Positions 14,202 to 22,467 are shown, counted from the stretch's first letter. The stretch is 32,376 nucleotides of DNA from an uncultured Clostridia bacterium (GCA_934177025.1 CAKPPA010000001.1:1-32376); one strand, 5' to 3'. Made by a program: numbers and translations. The notes: generated by a model from the sequence alone, not told the origin.

Positions 14202-15099
14202 TTGCTCCTCCGATCCAATCCTTTAAATCCCGATACATTTCCCGTTCCGTTTCCTTTTGCAAATTTTTGTCGGTGCCGTTTTTCCATGCCGCTGCGGCAT
14301 TTCGAAAGGACTCCGCATCCATCGCGTCCGAATAAACCGTCGCTCCCGCTACTTCCGCCGTCCCCCAGCCGAACCGCCGCACCAAGCCGCTTTCGTCCGT
14401 TTCCGGCACGGACGCACGCTTTAACGCCGCAGCAAACGGTTCCGTCCCCGTCGGGAGTGCCCTCGGCGTTCCGTCAAACCGCAAACAAAATTGTTCCAGC
14501 ACGGTGTTTTTCCACTTTTCCACCGTCAGCGACGGCACGCTTTCCGTCAAATTTTGCACACGCGCGCGAACGGATGCCACCCCGTGCGCCGCACGTTTTT
14601 CCGCCGACGGCGTCAGGCATTTTCGCATTTTTTCCAAATTGACCGCAATTAAAAAGGTTCCGTGCAACAAGGTTTTGTTCCCCTGCTTGCGGTACGCACA
14701 GCCCGACACCTTTTTTCCGTTGACCGTCAAATCGTTTCGCCCCGATTTTTCCATTTGCAAGCCGAACGCCGAAAACACGGCGACAATTCCTTCCCAAAAC
14801 AATGCTTCCTCCGCAGGGCGGAAAAAAAGAAAGGAAAAATTTAAATTCCCTTCGTCCTGAAACACCGCGCCCCCGCCGCTTTGCCGACGGCAAACGGCAA
14901 CGCCGTGTTCCTTTGCGTAATGCAAATCGCACTCCGACGAAATGCGTTGGTTTTTGCCAACCACCACGCAGTCGGCGTTTTGCCACAAAAACAGCGTCGG
15001 AAGGGACGCCGTTTCGAACAATGCCGCTTCCGTCGCAAGGTTTTGCCAAGGATCCGTGCAAACGGATTCCAAAAATTCCGCCGATGGTTTTGTTTTCAC
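14188..15099 (-). CDS. lplA: Lipoate-protein ligase
   Basis: Activates free lipoate with ATP and attaches it to lipoyl domains. The 303-residue protein has the diagnostic RRQSGGGAVFQDEGNLNFS, then GRNDLTVNGKKVSGCAYRK, LLHGTFLI and GVASVRARVQNL, followed by a C-terminal accessory domain. I set the start at the GTG at 15099 rather than 15111: GAGGTG, complementary to the 16S tail, lies nine bases before it, and the codon forms a GTGA overlap with the stop of the upstream gene. Cotranscription with lpdA and gcvH indicates that H protein is its main client and that the organism takes up lipoate. Confidence 0.92.
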   Translation of the reverse strand: MKTKPSAEFLESVCTDPWQNLATEAALFETASLPTLFLWQNADCVVVGKNQRISSECDLHYAKEHGVAVCRRQSGGGAVFQDEGNLNFSFLFFRPAEEALFWEGIVAVFSAFGLQMEKSGRNDLTVNGKKVSGCAYRKQGNKTLLHGTFLIAVNLEKMRKCLTPSAEKRAAHGVASVRARVQNLTESVPSLTVEKWKNTVLEQFCLRFDGTPRALPTGTEPFAAALKRASVPETDESGLVRRFGWGTAEVAGATVYSDAMDAESFRNAAAAWKNGTDKNLQKETEREMYRDLKDWIGGANETV

Positions 15100-15740
15100 G
15101 GGTTTTCGCACCTCAAACTTTCGCGAATTTTACGGCGTGCCATGTTCGCCGTGGGTTCGTCGATTTTTTCTATCGTTTGCAACGTTTTTTGCCGAAACCG
15201 CACGCAAGCATCCGCCAAAAGCCACGCACGCGCCATGTTCACGTAGTAGCGCGTTTCGTCGTTTTTGTTCGTTACTTCCGTAAGTACGTCCTCCACGTGC
15301 ACTTCGTCCAAATAAAATTTTCGTAAAAACACAAAGCCGAAGCGAGCCGCAAACTCCTCGGGGCGGCGGCACGCCTCACAACCGAAGGCAAAGTACCTTT
15401 CCCTTTCCGCTTGCGGAACGCGAAAGGCGGAAACAAACCCGTCGCACAACGCCCAATTGTCGATTTTTTCCCATGCGGCAACGGTTTTCACGTGTTTTTG
15501 CGCAAAAGGCAACGCTTCGTTTGCCGTTAAGTACAAGTACGTCCATGCTTCCTCAAAACTATCCCCGCGGTACTGCCGAAAAAAATCCTCCGCATCCAAA
15601 GTTTTTGCAAACTTTTTTAACAAAGGAATCCTTACCCCGCAAATTTCGCGGGACACGGGAATCAATTTTTTTTGAAACAACCGGTAAGGTTCCTCCGCAT
15701 TTTCGGTTAGGAATTTGCGAAAATCGTCGTACGTGTTCAT
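15096..15740 (-). CDS. AlkD-like DNA alkylation repair protein
   Basis: A 214-residue all-helical protein of the DNA alkylation repair (AlkC/AlkD, HEAT-like repeat) family, DNA glycosylases that remove N3- and N7-alkylated purines. Recognisable features are GVRIPLLKKFAK near residue 35, WEKIDNWALCDGF about residue 90, and YYVNMARAWLLADA near 165, which matches the family's 'YYV.MA.AWLL' helix. Length is slightly below the usual 230. It heads the lipoyl operon and its stop overlaps the lplA start by four bases, an unexplained partnership. The mRNA seems to begin at the ATG itself, with no ribosome binding site. Confidence 0.88.
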   Translation of the reverse strand: MNTYDDFRKFLTENAEEPYRLFQKKLIPVSREICGVRIPLLKKFAKTLDAEDFFRQYRGDSFEEAWTYLYLTANEALPFAQKHVKTVAAWEKIDNWALCDGFVSAFRVPQAERERYFAFGCEACRRPEEFAARFGFVFLRKFYLDEVHVEDVLTEVTNKNDETRYYVNMARAWLLADACVRFRQKTLQTIEKIDEPTANMARRKIRESLRCENP

Positions 15741-15746
15741 AACGGT

Positions 15747-15776
15747 ATTTTAGCACAATTCCCCGCTTTTTGTAAA
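15747..15776 (-). promoter_or_regulatory. Promoter of the alkD-lplA-lpdA-gcvH operon, +1 on the ATG
   Basis: On the minus strand TTTACA (15776-15771) precedes, by 18 bases, the extended -10 TGTGCTAAAAT whose TAAAAT is 15752-15747. Six bases then lead to the ATG at 15740, so transcription should start on the start codon. Confidence 0.7.
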
Positions 15777-15896
15777 CGGTCAACCCAAAGGAAACTCTTT
15801 TCCGTTGCCGCAAAATCACAAAAACGCAAAAAACCATGTTTTTTCGGAAAAACTTTGCCACAACGGCAAAATACTTCGCTCGTTCGCGCCGAGTTA

Positions 15897-15905
15897 TGCT
15901 ATAAT
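15897..15905 (+). promoter_or_regulatory. Extended -10 promoter of the M20 peptidase gene
   Basis: TGC TATAAT (TATAAT at 15900-15905) is a perfect extended -10; no good -35 is seen, as is common for this class. The start near 15912 gives a short leader carrying AAGGAGAG. Confidence 0.75.
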
Positions 15906-15923
15906 TTTTTTAAGGAGAGAATT

Positions 15924-17108
15924 ATGCAAAAAATTACGGATCCAACAGTGGAATTGTTTTTAAAAGCGGTACAGGTGGACAGTCCGTCCTTTTCGGAAAA
16001 AGCCATGACGGACTTTTTGGCGGAGGAAATCGCACAGCGCGGCTGGGACTGCGAAATTCATCGCCAAACCATTTTTATGAAGGACTTGGACGAGGACTCG
16101 AAAGCACGCCTCAGCGCGGAGGAGCGCGAAAAAAGCACGGAGCAAATGCAAGTTGTCATCGAAGGCAACGATCCGAGCAAAGCGGCGGTGTTTTTTTGTG
16201 CGCACATCGACACGGTCGAACCGGGCAAAAACATTCGCCCCGTAATTGACGGGGACAAAATTCGCACGGACGGCACAACCGTCCTCGGCTCGGACGACAA
16301 AGCGGGCGTTTGCGCCATGATTACCGCCGTGGATCGTGCGCTGAAGGAAAACCTTCCGCACGGAAAAATCGTGCTGGTGTTCGACGCCTTGGAGGAAAAA
16401 GGGCTACTCGGGGCGCGCTTTGTGCCGATTCGCGAACTCGGCGTCGATTACGGCTTTGTGTTCGACACGACGGGCAGCGTCGGGCAATTGGTGGAGCGCG
16501 TGCAACATTCGCATTCCTTTGAAATTCGCCTCAAAGTGAAGGACATCCCAAACCATTCGCATGCGTTTTTGGTGCCGAACGCCTTAACGATTGCCAGCGA
16601 ACTCATTGTAAAACTGCCGAAAGGGCTTTGGAACAAGGAGGAGTACACGTTCCTGCAAGTTTCCAACCTCAAAACCTCGCGGGAAGCGGGCTACGGCGTG
16701 CCGAACGAAGCGGTGATTACGGGTACGATGCGCAGTTTCGTCAAAGGCGAGTTGGAATTACTGCGCATGCAGTTTGAGGAAATTGTAAAAAACTTTTCCG
16801 CACCGAACACGGAAATCACCTACGACGTGAAACCGCAACACACCTTGGGCTACGACCACACGCAAACGGAAACGGGCAGGCTGATGATTCAAAAAGCGGA
16901 GGAAGCGTTAACCGACCTCGGCCGCACGCCGGAGCATTCCCGCCACGGGCTGGGCGGCCATGACGCAAGCATTTTTGTGGAAAAAGGCGTGCCGACCATG
17001 GTGCTTTCCTGCGGCATGCAGGACATTCACACCACAAAAGAATGGATTTACCTGCAGGACTTGACAGATTCCTCGGAACTCATTTACCGACTCATCCGCT
17101 CGGCCTAA
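15924..17108 (+). CDS. M20 family metallopeptidase, PepT-like
   Basis: A 394-residue zinc aminopeptidase of the M20 family, nearest to the PepT-like enzymes that trim small peptides. Zinc and catalytic residues are visible: AHIDT (His94, Asp96), GSDDKAG (bridging Asp near 124), ALEEKG (Glu157, Glu158), the distal GLGGHDAS, and the last ligand in DIHTTKEW. The inserted dimerisation domain (about residues 190-300) contains HSHAFLVP. GGHDAS replaces the more usual GG(S/T)DA, a small departure. The frame opens at 15855, but AAGGAGAG directly before the ATG at 15924 and the promoter position decide the start. It leads a two-gene operon with mscS. Confidence 0.9.
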   Translation: MQKITDPTVELFLKAVQVDSPSFSEKAMTDFLAEEIAQRGWDCEIHRQTIFMKDLDEDSKARLSAEEREKSTEQMQVVIEGNDPSKAAVFFCAHIDTVEPGKNIRPVIDGDKIRTDGTTVLGSDDKAGVCAMITAVDRALKENLPHGKIVLVFDALEEKGLLGARFVPIRELGVDYGFVFDTTGSVGQLVERVQHSHSFEIRLKVKDIPNHSHAFLVPNALTIASELIVKLPKGLWNKEEYTFLQVSNLKTSREAGYGVPNEAVITGTMRSFVKGELELLRMQFEEIVKNFSAPNTEITYDVKPQHTLGYDHTQTETGRLMIQKAEEALTDLGRTPEHSRHGLGGHDASIFVEKGVPTMVLSCGMQDIHTTKEWIYLQDLTDSSELIYRLIRSA

Positions 17109-17126
17109 GGCAAAAGGAGGCTTAGT

Positions 17127-18023
17127 ATGAAACACTTTTTCCTGTTCGCCGACGCCACAACGGACGGCGCGGCGGGCGGCTCGACAAACGGCGTTGATCT
17201 CAATCAAATTTGGAATCAAATCGTGCAGTTTTTCATCACTTCGGGTTGGAGCTTGGTGTGGTTTTTCATTGCGCTGATCCTCGGAGTAATCCTCGTAAAA
17301 ATTTTGCGAAAAATCATTCACAAACTGTTTGCCCGTAGCAAAATCGACCACACGATTTTGGACTTTTTTGAACAAATCATCAAATTCACTATGGATTTGA
17401 TTTTGATCATCATTTTGGCAAACATCATCGGCATCAACACCACTTCGCTGGTAACCATGCTCGGTGCCGCAGGCTTGGCTGTCGGCCTCGCCGTGCAGGA
17501 TTCGCTCAGCAACTTTGCCAACGGCATGATTTTGATTTTTACCAAACCGTTTAAGGAAGGCAATTACGTGGACGTTGCCGGCACCAGCGGCGTAATTCAA
17601 TCCGTAGGGCTGATTGTAACCACCTTAAAAACCTACGACAACAAAATCATCACCGTGCCGAACAGTTTGATTACCAAGGACGTCATCGTCAACTACGAAG
17701 CCTCCGAAACGCGGCGGCTGAACATGTCCATTTCCATCGCCATCGGCGAGGATTTCGACAAGGTAAAACGCGTGCTCGACAACGTGATGCGCAATCACCC
17801 GATGGTGCTGAAAAATCCCGAACCGTACATTAAGCTGGATTCCTTCAATTCGTCGAGTTTAACGGTAATTTACCGTTGCTACGTCAAAACGCCGGACTAC
17901 TGGTCGGCTTACTGGGATTTTAACGAATTGGTGTACAAAGCGTTCCGCGAAAACGGCATCAACATCCCTTACAACAAGTTGGACGTACGCGTGGTTTCCG
18001 ATGCGTTAAACAACGTCGATTAA
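17127..18023 (+). CDS. mscS: Small-conductance mechanosensitive channel, MscS family
   Basis: Membrane channel that opens under lateral tension to release solutes on hypo-osmotic shock. The 298 residues give three helices (about 42-60, 84-103, 110-137). The third is the pore helix with the classic Gly/Ala packing and QDSLSNFANG (AAGLAVGLAVQDSLSNFANG, 114-133). The following beta domain starts at FKEGNYVDVAG and includes TYDNKIITVPNS, both family signatures. A longer, Gly/Thr-rich N-terminal tail precedes helix 1. AAAGGAGG lies before the ATG, 18 bases after the peptidase stop, and a strong terminator ends the pair. Confidence 0.95.
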   Translation: MKHFFLFADATTDGAAGGSTNGVDLNQIWNQIVQFFITSGWSLVWFFIALILGVILVKILRKIIHKLFARSKIDHTILDFFEQIIKFTMDLILIIILANIIGINTTSLVTMLGAAGLAVGLAVQDSLSNFANGMILIFTKPFKEGNYVDVAGTSGVIQSVGLIVTTLKTYDNKIITVPNSLITKDVIVNYEASETRRLNMSISIAIGEDFDKVKRVLDNVMRNHPMVLKNPEPYIKLDSFNSSSLTVIYRCYVKTPDYWSAYWDFNELVYKAFRENGINIPYNKLDVRVVSDALNNVD

Positions 18024-18046
18024 TCCCACCCCCTATTCCCTACGTT

Positions 18047-18073
18047 GTCCCCGTTTTTACGGGGACTTTTTTT
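18047..18073 (+). terminator. Intrinsic terminator after mscS
   Basis: GTCCCCGT and ACGGGGAC form a perfect eight-pair stem around TTTT and run into seven T residues. Confidence 0.9.
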
Positions 18074-18245
18074 GCCTTTTTTGCGCATCCGCTTTTTCGT
18101 CCCCCTTTTCGTAAGTTTTTGGAATGGAACGGCTTTTCCTTTTTCGTAAGGTTTCACGGTTTTTCTTTTTCCTTGTTTTCCCCTGTTCCGTACCGACGCT
18201 TCCCTTCCTTTTTTCCTTTTTCCCTTGTTTTGCCTTTTTTACTCG
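18074..18245. other. T-rich intergenic stretch, no gene seen
   Basis: Between the terminators of mscS and pepV the plus strand is dominated by runs of T with C. CGTAAGTTTTTGGAA and CGTAAGGTTTCACGG look like two decayed repeat units. The frames crossing it encode only Phe/Leu/Ser/Arg-rich low-complexity strings without ribosome binding sites. Confidence 0.5.
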
Positions 18246-18278
18246 TAAAAAAAGCGAGGAACGTTTTGTTCCCCGCTT
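18246..18278 (-). terminator. Intrinsic terminator of pepV
   Basis: On the minus strand GCGGGGAAC and GTTCCTCGC pair, with one G-U, around AAAAC and run into TTTTTTT. It lies about 55 bases after the pepV stop. Confidence 0.8.
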
Positions 18279-18332
18279 ACTTTCGGTTTCCTTTTTTACG
18301 TTGTTTTTCGCAAACGCAAGTGTATTTTTTTG

Positions 18333-19670
18333 TTACTCGCAAAGACGGCGAAATGCTTCGTAGTACATTTCCGTCATTTGCATCAGGCGCGTAATCGAAA
18401 TGTACTCGTTCGTCATGTGTTCCACCATTTCGTCGCCCGGGAACATCGGCCCGAACGCCACGCACAACGGCAACATACGGCTATACGTACCGCCGCCGAT
18501 GGCGATTGCGTGCGCTTCGGTGTGCGTAATGTCCGAGTACACTTTCAGCAACGTTTGCACCAATTCCGATTCCTCCGGCACCCACAACGGTTTGTTTGCG
18601 TGACCGCCCAAAATACGGAAGCCCGCCGGCGAATTTTCCTTCATTTTTTCCGTCAGTTGTTCGGACGTAAACGTTACCGGATAGCGAATGTCCAGCCCCA
18701 GCACCAACGTGCCGTTGTCCGTTTTTACGGTACCGATGTTAACGGAAATGCGCCCGCTTTCCTTATCCTCAAACGGGAAGCCCCAAGCCCCCGCAAACGT
18801 ATCCGCCGCGATTTTTTCGCTCACAAACCGAATCGTTTCGTCGTTCGGGAAGGTTTTTGCCAAAGCACGGAACATTGCCCACGTTGCGTTCACACCCTTT
18901 TCCGGTTGTGCGCCGTGCGCCGCCACACCGCGGGAGGTCAGGTAAATGCCGTCCTCACACTCCGCAATTTCAACGCCCTCTTCCTTAAAGAATTTCGTTT
19001 CGGTGCCCCGTTTCACTTTTGCCGTACACAAATCCGGCACAATGTTGATTCGGCTGCCTGCCGCAATTTCCAAAATGTTTTCGTCGATTTTCCCTGGGGT
19101 TACCATCATGGCGTAAATGCCTTTTTCCACGTTGATAACCGGAAAATCGCCGTCCGGCGAGATTGCCGCGGAAGGAATTTCCTCATGTTTTAAGTAGTAG
19201 CGCATGCAACCCATGCCGCTTTCCTCATTGCACCCGAAAATCAGGCGAATGCGCTTTTTCGGCTGAAAACCGTTGTCCTTCAATGCTTTTAACGCAAACA
19301 ACGCCGCCATCATCGGACCTTTGTCGTCAATCGTGCCTCGGCCGTAAATTTTGTCGCCGATCACTTCGCCGGAGAACGGAGGCGCAATCCAGCCGTCTTC
19401 CGACACAGGCACAACGTCCAAATGCCCCAAAACGCCGAACAGCTCTTCCCCTTCGCCGAATTCGATATGTCCCGCGTAATAATCGCAATTATGCGTTTGA
19501 AAACCCATTTTTTTCCCGAGTTCGAGGACGTAGTCGAGGCAATCCGCACAGCCTTGTCCGAACGGTGCGTTCGGCTTTGCTTCCGCCTGAATCGTGTTAA
19601 AACTTACCACGTTGCGAATTTCCCGAATTAATTCCTCCCGATAACCTTCGAGCAATTTTTTCGAATCCAT
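18333..19670 (-). CDS. pepV: Dipeptidase PepV, M20 family
   Basis: Zinc dipeptidase of the PepV/carnosinase type that splits dipeptides, cytoplasmic. The 445 residues carry the family's ligands: GHLDVVP (His83, Asp85), GRGTIDDKGP (Asp115), CNEESG (Glu149, Glu150), SPDGDFPV (Asp173) and the distal GDEMVEHMTNEYI. The GGGTYSR loop near the C-terminus is also typical. Length matches lactic and clostridial PepV (about 450-470). AAAGGAG precedes the ATG. It has its own terminator and faces the pepT-like/mscS unit, so this segment holds two different M20 peptidases, consistent with peptide use. Confidence 0.94.
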   Translation of the reverse strand: MDSKKLLEGYREELIREIRNVVSFNTIQAEAKPNAPFGQGCADCLDYVLELGKKMGFQTHNCDYYAGHIEFGEGEELFGVLGHLDVVPVSEDGWIAPPFSGEVIGDKIYGRGTIDDKGPMMAALFALKALKDNGFQPKKRIRLIFGCNEESGMGCMRYYLKHEEIPSAAISPDGDFPVINVEKGIYAMMVTPGKIDENILEIAAGSRINIVPDLCTAKVKRGTETKFFKEEGVEIAECEDGIYLTSRGVAAHGAQPEKGVNATWAMFRALAKTFPNDETIRFVSEKIAADTFAGAWGFPFEDKESGRISVNIGTVKTDNGTLVLGLDIRYPVTFTSEQLTEKMKENSPAGFRILGGHANKPLWVPEESELVQTLLKVYSDITHTEAHAIAIGGGTYSRMLPLCVAFGPMFPGDEMVEHMTNEYISITRLMQMTEMYYEAFRRLCE

Positions 19671-19712
19671 TTCCGTCTCCTTTCGGGCTTACCGCCCACA
19701 AATATCCTTATT

Positions 19713-19741
19713 ATTATACACAAAAACATTGGATTGTGCTA
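19713..19741 (-). promoter_or_regulatory. Probable promoter of pepV
   Basis: The minus strand has a perfect TATAAT (19718-19713) about 43 bases before the ATG; the -35 position (TAGCAC) is poor. It overlaps the divergent radC promoter, so the two may compete. Confidence 0.45.
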
Positions 19742-19745
19742 TATT
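19737..19745 (+). promoter_or_regulatory. Extended -10 promoter of the radC-gltX unit
   Basis: TGC TATATT, within TTGTGCTATATT, is an extended -10 without a good -35. The start near 19752 leaves a 24-base leader in which only a weak GAAG precedes the ATG at 19776. Confidence 0.55.
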
Positions 19746-19775
19746 ATTTATAAAATCGGTTAAAAAAGTACGAAG

Positions 19776-20552
19776 ATGGAAAAAAGAAAGAACGACAACG
19801 AAGGACATCGGGAACGCGTCCGTCAAAAAATTGAGGAAGGCGGCATAGAACACTTTCATCCGCACGAAGTGTTGGAGTATTTGCTGTTTCAAATTGTGCC
19901 TTACCGCGACACCAACAAAATCGCACACGAAATGTTGGACTATTTCGGCAGTTTTTCCGGCGTTTTAAACGCCCCGAAGGAGGAACTGATGAAATTCCCC
20001 TTCATTTCCGACCGCGGCGCACTGTTTTTAAACAGCCTCCCCGACATTTTTCGCTACTACTGCCGCGACAATTTAAGTAATCGCAAATGCCTGCAAACGG
20101 TGTCGCAAGTTTGGGAGTACTGCAAGGAACTGTTAAGTTTTTCGACGAACGAGGAATTGTACCTCATTTGCCTCGATGCCTCCAACGTCATTTTAGGGAC
20201 GTTCCGTTTGGCGGAAGGCAGCGTCAACACGGTGGAGGTTTCCGTTGTGGAAATCGTCCGCAAAATTTTAACGTTTCACGCATCCTCCGTCATCCTTGCG
20301 CACTCGCACCCGCGCGGCCATGCCAGCCCATCCATGCAGGACGAGCACATTACGCAAATTTTATGCAGCACCCTGATGGGGATTCAAGTGGATTTACTGG
20401 AACACATCATCATTGCGGGGACGGACAAATTTTACAGTTTTAACCACAGCGGCAAACTAAACGGTTACCGAAACACCTATCTGAACTACCATCATATGCC
20501 GAGTTTCACACAAAACAACGGAGGTCTTTACGACGATGTCACAGAAGATTGA
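19776..20552 (+). CDS. radC: RadC-like JAB/MPN domain protein
   Basis: A 258-residue member of the RadC family. The N-terminal half has the UPF0758-type helix-hairpin-helix part (GHRERVRQKI, HEVLEYLLFQ), the C-terminal half a JAMM metal site with HSHPRGHASPSMQD (His176, His178, Asp189); the usual motif is H(N/S)HPSGD..PS..D, so Arg-Gly-His replaces Ser-Gly-Asp. Despite the name, a role in recombination repair is doubtful; some relatives accompany mobile elements. The tail after residue 230 is longer than usual and its last 17 bases overlap gltX, so the two are translationally coupled. Confidence 0.9.
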   Translation: MEKRKNDNEGHRERVRQKIEEGGIEHFHPHEVLEYLLFQIVPYRDTNKIAHEMLDYFGSFSGVLNAPKEELMKFPFISDRGALFLNSLPDIFRYYCRDNLSNRKCLQTVSQVWEYCKELLSFSTNEELYLICLDASNVILGTFRLAEGSVNTVEVSVVEIVRKILTFHASSVILAHSHPRGHASPSMQDEHITQILCSTLMGIQVDLLEHIIIAGTDKFYSFNHSGKLNGYRNTYLNYHHMPSFTQNNGGLYDDVTED

Positions 20553-21993
20553 AACCATACGCACGCGTTTTGCACCAAGCCCTACGGGGTACTTACATAT
20601 CGGCGGATTACGCACGGCACTGTATTCCTACCTTTATGCCAAAAAAACGGGAGGAAAGTTTATTTTGCGCATTGAGGATACCGACCTCGAACGCTACGTG
20701 GACGGGGCAGTGCAAATGATTATGGACACCCTGCACGAAACGGGCATCGACTACGACGAAGGTCCGGACGTCGGCGGCGACTACGGCCCTTACATTCAAA
20801 GCGAACGCAAAAACGAATACTTAAAGTACGCCTTGCAACTTGTGGAAAAGGGCGAAGCCTACTACTGCTTTTGCACCAAGGAACGGTTGGATTCGCTGAC
20901 GGACGAAACGGGCGCAAAAAAATACGATCGTCATTGCCTGAGCTTGTCCGCAGAGGAAATTCAAAGTAACTTAAAAAACGGCGTGCCTTACGTCATTCGT
21001 CAAAAAATGCCGACGGAAGGCGTCAGCACTTACGAGGATATGGTGTTCGGCACGATTTCGGTGGAAAACAAGGAATTGGAGGACAACATCCTCATCAAAT
21101 CGGACGGAATGCCGACGTACAATTTCGCCAACGTCATTGACGACCACCTCATGGGCATCAACTGCGTCATGCGCGGCACGGAGTACCTTTCCTCCACGCC
21201 GAAGTACAACCTGTTGTACGATGCGTTCGGGTGGGATCGCCCGATTTACGTGCATATGCCGCCGATCATGAAAGATGCTACCCACAAACTTTCCAAACGC
21301 AACGGCGACGCAAGTTATCAGGATTTAAAGGAAAAGGGCTTTGTAAAGGAAGCCATTTTGAACTACATTGCACTCCTCGGTTGGTCGCCGAAATCCAATC
21401 AGGAAAAAATGACCTTCGACGAACTGAAGGAAGCGTTTTCCTTGGAAGGTATTTCCAAATCCCCTTCCATTTTCGACGAAACGAAACTTCGTTGGTTAAA
21501 CGGCTTGTACTTAAAGGAAATGGATTTTGATGCTTTCGTTGCCGCCGCAAAACCGTACTTGGCACAATGCGAAGCGGGGCAAAAGTACGATGCGGAAAAA
21601 CTTTGCCGTTTGGCGCAACCGCGCGTCGAAACGCTGGCGGATGTTCCGCAACTTGTTTCCTTTTTGACGGAATTCGGTGCGTACGACCTGTCGCTGATGG
21701 AACACAAACGCTCCAAATCCAACGTGGAAACGGCAAAAACCTACTTGCCGATGGTGCTCGAAGCGTGGGAAGCCCTGCCGCAATGGAACGAGGAATCCCT
21801 CCACGGCGCACTGACGCATTTAATCGAACGCGAAAACGTCAAAACGGGCATCATCTTTTGGCCGGCACGCGTGGCGATTTCCGCAAAGGAATCCACCCCG
21901 GGCGGCCCTGTGGAACTTGCCGACCTGTTAGGCAGGGAGGAAACGCTGCGTCGCTTGCGGTTTTCCCTCGATTTACTCCACCGCGCCGAATAA
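20536..21993 (+). CDS. gltX: Glutamyl-tRNA synthetase
   Basis: Class I aminoacyl-tRNA synthetase charging tRNA-Glu (and, in many Bacillota lacking GlnRS, tRNA-Gln). The 485 residues begin with RFAPSPTGYLHIGGLRTALY, containing the HIGH-type motif (21-24), then RIEDTD (45-50), and the KMSKS equivalent KLSKR (251-255). The C-terminal anticodon-binding helices are complete. A GGAGGT site lies inside the end of radC. Downstream the natural terminator has been broken by the islet described at 22028-23300. Confidence 0.96.
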   Translation: MSQKIETIRTRFAPSPTGYLHIGGLRTALYSYLYAKKTGGKFILRIEDTDLERYVDGAVQMIMDTLHETGIDYDEGPDVGGDYGPYIQSERKNEYLKYALQLVEKGEAYYCFCTKERLDSLTDETGAKKYDRHCLSLSAEEIQSNLKNGVPYVIRQKMPTEGVSTYEDMVFGTISVENKELEDNILIKSDGMPTYNFANVIDDHLMGINCVMRGTEYLSSTPKYNLLYDAFGWDRPIYVHMPPIMKDATHKLSKRNGDASYQDLKEKGFVKEAILNYIALLGWSPKSNQEKMTFDELKEAFSLEGISKSPSIFDETKLRWLNGLYLKEMDFDAFVAAAKPYLAQCEAGQKYDAEKLCRLAQPRVETLADVPQLVSFLTEFGAYDLSLMEHKRSKSNVETAKTYLPMVLEAWEALPQWNEESLHGALTHLIERENVKTGIIFWPARVAISAKESTPGGPVELADLLGREETLRRLRFSLDLLHRAE

Positions 21994-22027
21994 CCTTTTT
22001 GCCCCTGCCGTTCGGCACACGAGGCGG

Positions 22028-22071
22028 AATCGGTTTTTTAAGCGTTACGAATTTACAAAAAAAGGAAGTGA
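22028..22071 (+). repeat. Left direct repeat of the islet
   Basis: Runs from AATCGG to GGAAGTGA. Its last 30 bases (22042-22071) are identical to the right copy. The preceding AATCGGTTTTTTAA differs from the right copy by one substitution and one missing A. After it a new weak hairpin, AAGTGA-TAGGGTTG-TCACTT, replaces the terminator. Confidence 0.85.
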
Positions 22072-22103
22072 TAGGGTTGTCACTTTTGAAACTAGTAGAA
22101 TAA

Positions 22104-22164
22104 AAATAAGGAACAATGCTCTTTGGGGGTTCCCCTCATTTAAAAAGCAAAGTTCCTTTTTTAT
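22104..22164 (-). terminator. Multi-stem terminator-like structure at the end of the Xre gene
   Basis: Nested stems: AAGGAAC (22108-22114) with GTTCCTT (22152-22158), TGCT with AGCA inside, and GGGG-GTT-CCCC (22125-22135) at the tip. It is flanked by A-rich and T-rich runs, so it can end transcripts from either side. Its position 85 bases after the regulator's stop suggests it terminates that gene; it may also stop read-through from gltX. Confidence 0.6.
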
Positions 22165-22248
22165 TTGTTGCAAAAATGGTTGTCCAAGGGTTAAAATAAT
22201 TAAAACTAGTAAAAAAAGCATATTTTTAATATATATCCTTTTAATATT

Positions 22249-22458
22249 CTAATACGCTCCGACCAATTCATCAATAGAGATATTAAAAAATTTCGCAAGT
22301 ACAATTAAAGAATGCATGGTTGGTTCTCTAAGACCATTTTCCCACAAACTAATAACTCCTTTACTCACCCCTATTGCTTTAGCTAATTCAACTTGACCCA
22401 AAAATTTTTCTTGTCTTAATTCTTTTAAATTTTCTTTAAACTTATTTTGATATATCAT
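22249..22458 (-). CDS. Small Xre-family transcriptional regulator
   Basis: A 69-residue single-domain DNA-binding protein of the Cro/C1 (HTH_3, Xre) type, almost all helix-turn-helix: LGQVELAKAIGVSKGVISLWENGLREPTMHSL, with the family's ending LAKFFNISIDELVG. Proteins of this size typically act as dimers on palindromic operators, and two 18-bp palindromes lie just upstream. It is divergent from the zinc-ribbon gene and probably represses it and itself. The ribosome binding site is weak (GAG ten bases or so before the ATG), implying low expression. Base composition is AT-rich like the rest of the islet. Confidence 0.92.
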   Translation of the reverse strand: MIYQNKFKENLKELRQEKFLGQVELAKAIGVSKGVISLWENGLREPTMHSLIVLAKFFNISIDELVGAY

Positions 22459-22467
22459 ATTTTGATG

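Noticed and set aside
18330..19193. 287-codon plus-strand frame opposite pepV
   Set aside because: It lies wholly antisense to a gene with all PepV catalytic motifs, has no ribosome binding site or domain, and its composition (Arg, His, Phe) is typical of the reverse strand of this GC pattern.
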